Source: Marinobacter sp. HL-58
GTDB lineage: Bacteria > Pseudomonadota > Gammaproteobacteria > Pseudomonadales > Oleiphilaceae
Assembly: GCF_001314605.1 (NCBI RefSeq)
Contig: NZ_LIHP01000004.1
Span: 453,696 to 517,695, forward strand
Direction of reading: 5' to 3'
Length of the DNA stretch: 64,000 nt
Within the stretch, counting starts at the first letter, position 1. Every line of letters begins with the position of its first letter. The notes under the pieces were generated by a model, which worked only from the letters and a program-made list of their open reading frames with translations, was not told where the DNA came from and did not search any database. Both the position numbers and the translations under genes were made by a program. Of this stretch, positions 59,702 to 64,000 are shown in pieces.

Positions 59702-59889
59702 TTTTGCCAGTGAAGAACACGTAAAAAGATAAAGACGATATCTGCCACGAAATCCACTAAAGAACACGAACAAAGATTTACGACGAAGTTACAACGCGGC
59801 TTTCTCGTATTTTTAGTGTTCTTTAGTGGATTTCGTGGCTAAAAATCACTTTCTCTTTTTTCGTTTTTCGGCGTCCTTCCGTGGCAAAA
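59702..59889. repeat. Large imperfect palindrome filling the gap before topA
   Basis: Two 24-bp arms match perfectly as inverted repeats (59744-59767 and 59816-59839). Outer arms (ttttgcca at 59702-59709 and tggcaaaa at 59882-59889) and weaker inner pairing make the whole 188-bp segment an imperfect palindrome. It fills almost all of the space between the convergent oxidoreductase and topA. No ORF or tRNA is present. Looks like a dispersed palindromic or MITE-type repeat that could also act as a bidirectional terminator. Confidence 0.7.
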
Positions 59890-59890
59890 A

Positions 59891-62533
59891 CTATTTCTTT
59901 TTATCCTGGGGAACCCAGCGGCCATTTTCATACCAGGCCGACCAGCCTGTCGCCTTGCCGTCCTTCTCCGACATGACGTACTGCTCTTTGCTCTTGCGGC
60001 TGTAACGGATGACCGTGGGATTACCCTCGGGATCCTTCTCGGGCGCATCCATCAGGTAATCGTATTTCGGGTCGATTTCCTTGCGATGGGGTTTGATTTC
60101 CATCACCAGTGGCGGCCTGGTTTCCCGGTTCTTGGGGAATTTGCTCGCAGCCAGGAACAGGCCCGAAGCGCCATCGCGCAGTACGTAGGTATCATCCACC
60201 TTCTGGCACTGAAGTTCCGGCATGGGCACCGGGTCCATCTTGGGCGGTGCCGGCTCGCCGCTTTTCAGCAGCTTTCGGGTATTCTTGCATTCCGTGTTGG
60301 TGCAACCGAAGTACTTGCCAAAACGGCCGGTCTTGAGCTGCATTTCGAAGCCACACTTATCGCACTCAAGGGTCGGACCTTCATATCCCTTGATCCGGAA
60401 GCTGCCTTTCTCCACCTCATAGCCGGAACAGTCGGGATTGTTACCGCATACATGGAGCTTACGGGTTTCGTCCACCAGGTAGCTGTCCATGGCAGTGCCA
60501 CACTTCGGACAGCGACGCTTTTTGCGCAGCAGACGGGTCTCGCCCTCGCCTTCCACATCCTCGTCCGCACTGACGACTTCATCCCCGGAAACCAGGTTGA
60601 TGGTCGTCTTGCAGCGTTCCTTGGGTGGCAATGAGTAGCCGGAACAGCCCAGAAATACGCCGGTGCTGGCTACACGTATCTGCATCGGCCGGCCGCAGCT
60701 CGGACAGGGAATGTCCGTCTCGGTGGGCATATTTGCCCTCATTCCGCCTTCTTCACCACTCTCTGCGGTTTCCAGTTGCTGACGGAAGCGGCCATAGAAA
60801 TCATTCAGTACCTTTTTCCAGTCAACCTCACCATCGGCAATCTCATCCAGCTCGTCTTCCATCCGGGCGGTGAAATCAAAGTCCATCAGGTTCGGGAAGG
60901 ATTCGGACAGGCGCTCGGTGACGATCTCGCCCATCTTCTCCGCGTAGAAACGGCGGTTCTGAAGACGAACATAGCCCCGGTCCTGGATAGTGGAGATGAT
61001 CGAGGCATAGGTTGACGGCCGGCCAATCCCCTGTTTCTCCAGCTCCTTGACCAGGCTGGCTTCCGTGTACCGCGGCGACGGTTTGGTGAAGTGCTGGGTG
61101 GGGTCCAGCTTCTTGAGCTCCAGGGTTTCATCAACCTGGATATCCGGAAGCGCGATATCTTCATCTTTCTTGCCGGACTGCGGCGCAACCTTGAGGAAAC
61201 CCTCGAACTTGATGATCCGCCCGCGGGTACGAAGCTCGTAATCGCCGTTGGCGACGACAATAGAGGTACTCAGGAACTCGGCATCCGCCATCTGGCAGGC
61301 AATAAACTGGCGCCAGATCAGGTCATACAGCTTCTCAGCGTCCTTCTCCAGGCCACTGATGTCGGCCGGCCTGCGAGCCACGTCAGTCGGGCGAATGGCT
61401 TCGTGGGCTTCCTGGGCGCCCTCCTTGCTGCCGAAGACACGGGGGTTCTCCGGCAGGTACTTGTCACCGAACTGCTTTTTGACAAATTCCCGACAGCTGG
61501 CAACGGCGTCCTGGCTCAGATTGGTGGAGTCGGTACGCATGTAGGTAATAAAACCCGCCTCGTAGAGGCGCTGGGCCAGCATCATGGTTTTCTTGACACT
61601 GAACCCCATCCGGTTGCTGGCAGCCTGCTGCAGGGTAGAGGTAATAAAAGGTGCAGACGGCCGGGACCTGGTCGGCTTGTCTTCCCGCTTGGCAACCCTG
61701 AAGCTACCGGCTTTCAGGCGCTCGACATGTTCAGTGCTCTGTTTCTCATTGACCGGACGGTAGGTCTTGTCGCCATAGCGGGTAACTTCAAAGCGAACCG
61801 GCTGCTCGGCCTGCCGGGACAGAAGATCCGCATGCAGCTGCCAATACTCTTCCGGAATGAATTTCCGGATTTCCCGTTCCCGCTCGACGATCAGCCTGAC
61901 CGCCACCGACTGGACCCGCCCGGCGGACAGGCCTCGGGCAATCTTGGCCCACAGCAACGGCGACACCATGTAACCCACAACCCGGTCCAGGAAACGGCGG
62001 GCCTGCTGGGCATTCACCCGGTTATTGTCGAGGCTACCGGGGTCCTTGAAGGCTTCCTGAATGGCGCGCTTGGTAATCTCGTTGAACACCACGCGACGAT
62101 ACTTCTCCGGCTCCCCGCCAATGGTTTCCTTCAGATGCCAGGCAATGGCCTCCCCTTCACGGTCCAGATCCGTTGCCAGATAGATGTGATCGGCAGACTT
62201 CGCCAAACGCTTGAGTTCGCTGACCACTTTTTCCTTGCCGGGAAGGATCTCGTAGCGGGCGCTCCAGTCGTGATCCGGATCCACACCCATCCGGGCAACC
62301 AGTTGCTCCCTGGATTTCCGTTTCTTGTGAGCCGCCTTTTCTTCCGGGCTCATCTTGCGGGTCAGTGCGGCCTGTCTGGCGCGCTCTTTCGGATCCGAGG
62401 TTGAGCCGCTGCCACTAACGGGCAGGTCGCGAATATGCCCGACGCTCGACTTCACTATGAAGTCCGAGCCCAGGTATTTGTTGATGGTCTTCGCTTTCGC
62501 TGGCGACTCGACAATAACGAGACTTTTACCCAT
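59891..62533 (-). CDS. topA: DNA topoisomerase I
   Basis: 880-residue type IA topoisomerase that relaxes negative supercoils. TOPRIM domain at 1-~145 ([33 protein letters not shown]), catalytic Tyr331 in [14 protein letters not shown], and several C-terminal Cys4 zinc ribbons ([28 protein letters not shown]) followed by a basic tail. Full length relative to E. coli (865). It has no visible in-window operon partner; the fadA gene upstream is on the same strand, 248 bp away. Confidence 0.97.
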   Translation of the reverse strand: MGKSLVIVESPAKAKTINKYLGSDFIVKSSVGHIRDLPVSGSGSTSDPKERARQAALTRKMSPEEKAAHKKRKSREQLVARMGVDPDHDWSARYEILPGKEKVVSELKRLAKSADHIYLATDLDREGEAIAWHLKETIGGEPEKYRRVVFNEITKRAIQEAFKDPGSLDNNRVNAQQARRFLDRVVGYMVSPLLWAKIARGLSAGRVQSVAVRLIVEREREIRKFIPEEYWQLHADLLSRQAEQPVRFEVTRYGDKTYRPVNEKQSTEHVERLKAGSFRVAKREDKPTRSRPSAPFITSTLQQAASNRMGFSVKKTMMLAQRLYEAGFITYMRTDSTNLSQDAVASCREFVKKQFGDKYLPENPRVFGSKEGAQEAHEAIRPTDVARRPADISGLEKDAEKLYDLIWRQFIACQMADAEFLSTSIVVANGDYELRTRGRIIKFEGFLKVAPQSGKKDEDIALPDIQVDETLELKKLDPTQHFTKPSPRYTEASLVKELEKQGIGRPSTYASIISTIQDRGYVRLQNRRFYAEKMGEIVTERLSESFPNLMDFDFTARMEDELDEIADGEVDWKKVLNDFYGRFRQQLETAESGEEGGMRANMPTETDIPCPSCGRPMQIRVASTGVFLGCSGYSLPPKERCKTTINLVSGDEVVSADEDVEGEGETRLLRKKRRCPKCGTAMDSYLVDETRKLHVCGNNPDCSGYEVEKGSFRIKGYEGPTLECDKCGFEMQLKTGRFGKYFGCTNTECKNTRKLLKSGEPAPPKMDPVPMPELQCQKVDDTYVLRDGASGLFLAASKFPKNRETRPPLVMEIKPHRKEIDPKYDYLMDAPEKDPEGNPTVIRYSRKSKEQYVMSEKDGKATGWSAWYENGRWVPQDKKK

Positions 62534-62727
62534 ATCGGAGATCTGTATCCTTGGCGATAATCGGTTAAAAAATCAGCAAACCGTAAACTCGCTGTAAAAT
62601 CAGTCGGCTAGAAAACACTCATAGCCGCCACATTGGTATAGGTGCATTGTTTTACAGGGTCAAGAAAAGCAAGACAACCCATTCTTATGTTTGTGACCGG
62701 CTTTTTTTCAGGCTCAGAGACAGGAAA

Positions 62728-62745
62728 GCCCGGCAATTGCCGGGC
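62728..62745 (-). terminator. Hairpin after fadA
   Basis: Perfect palindromic stem GCCCGGCAATTGCCGGGC followed on the minus strand by TTTCC, 36 bp after the fadA stop. Probable terminator of the fadBA unit. Confidence 0.6.
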
Positions 62746-62781
62746 CCTCCTGAGAACCTGCTACCGATTCGCATTAACGAA

Positions 62782-63984
<1,203 letters not shown>

Positions 63985-64000
63985 TCAGGGTTAGCCAAAG

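Overview
The window is about 64 kb of gammaproteobacterial chromosome. The gene order (gacA-uvrC-pgsA next to tRNA-Gly/tRNA-Cys; GntR-smc-zipA-ligA; gltA // sdhCDAB-sucAB-lpd-sucCD; topA beside fadA) is pseudomonad-like. The flagellar cheR-cheV-flgA-flgMN block, AzlCD, a Mla-like MCE operon and the moderately high G+C fit Marinobacter or a close marine relative. That assignment rests on synteny and protein style only; no database search was possible. Nearly all of the sequence is ordinary housekeeping chromosome. The one clear sign of a mobile element is at the left edge.

Layout. 1-704: end of a tyrosine-integrase gene running towards the 3' end of tRNA-Cys, followed by tRNA-Gly; this looks like the boundary of an element integrated in tRNA-Cys. 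885-4368: four-gene MCE/ABC lipid-transport operon. 4375-7466 (minus): pgsA, uvrC, gacA. 7568-10864: small hypothetical, azlCD, DUF938 methyltransferase, acylphosphatase, AEC transporter. 10982-11998: GAF-GGDEF protein. 12004-12402: tRNA-Ser(GGA) with a duplicated 3' tail and terminator. 12442-17977: DUF2905 protein, single-chain acyl-CoA carboxylase, isochorismatase-like hydrolase, double cupin, lipocalin. 18000-22272: operator-like palindrome, amino-acid dehydrogenase with a long leader, SNF symporter, MFS transporter. 22282-25972: cheR, cheV, flgA, flgM, flgN with recognisable sigma-54 and sigma-28 promoter sequences. 26001-32947: an unusual MshEN-plus-export protein, periplasmic cyclophilin, mnmC, CBS protein, very acidic 914-residue lipoprotein.

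33093-45485 is a chromosome-maintenance and translation block, almost all on the minus strand: GntR regulator, smc, zipA, ligA; then a plus-strand GGDEF gene; then trpS, scpA, scpB, rluB. The SMC ATPase and its ScpA/ScpB partners lie within about 8 kb of each other. 45666-58705 holds most of the TCA cycle: citrate synthase diverges from a nine-gene minus-strand series (sdhCDAB, sucAB, lpdA, sucCD) that together carries carbon from oxaloacetate/acetyl-CoA to citrate and from 2-oxoglutarate to fumarate. 58827-63957: beta-hydroxyacid dehydrogenase, a large palindromic repeat filling the gap to topA, then fadA.

No CRISPR array, insertion sequence, toxin-antitoxin or defence system was recognised. 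The most unusual items are the integrase/tRNA-Cys junction with 11-bp iterons, the duplicated tRNA-Ser tail, the MshEN-export hybrid protein (26001-26720), the giant acidic lipoprotein, the palindrome at 59702-59889, and nested palindromes at the gltA and sucA promoters.
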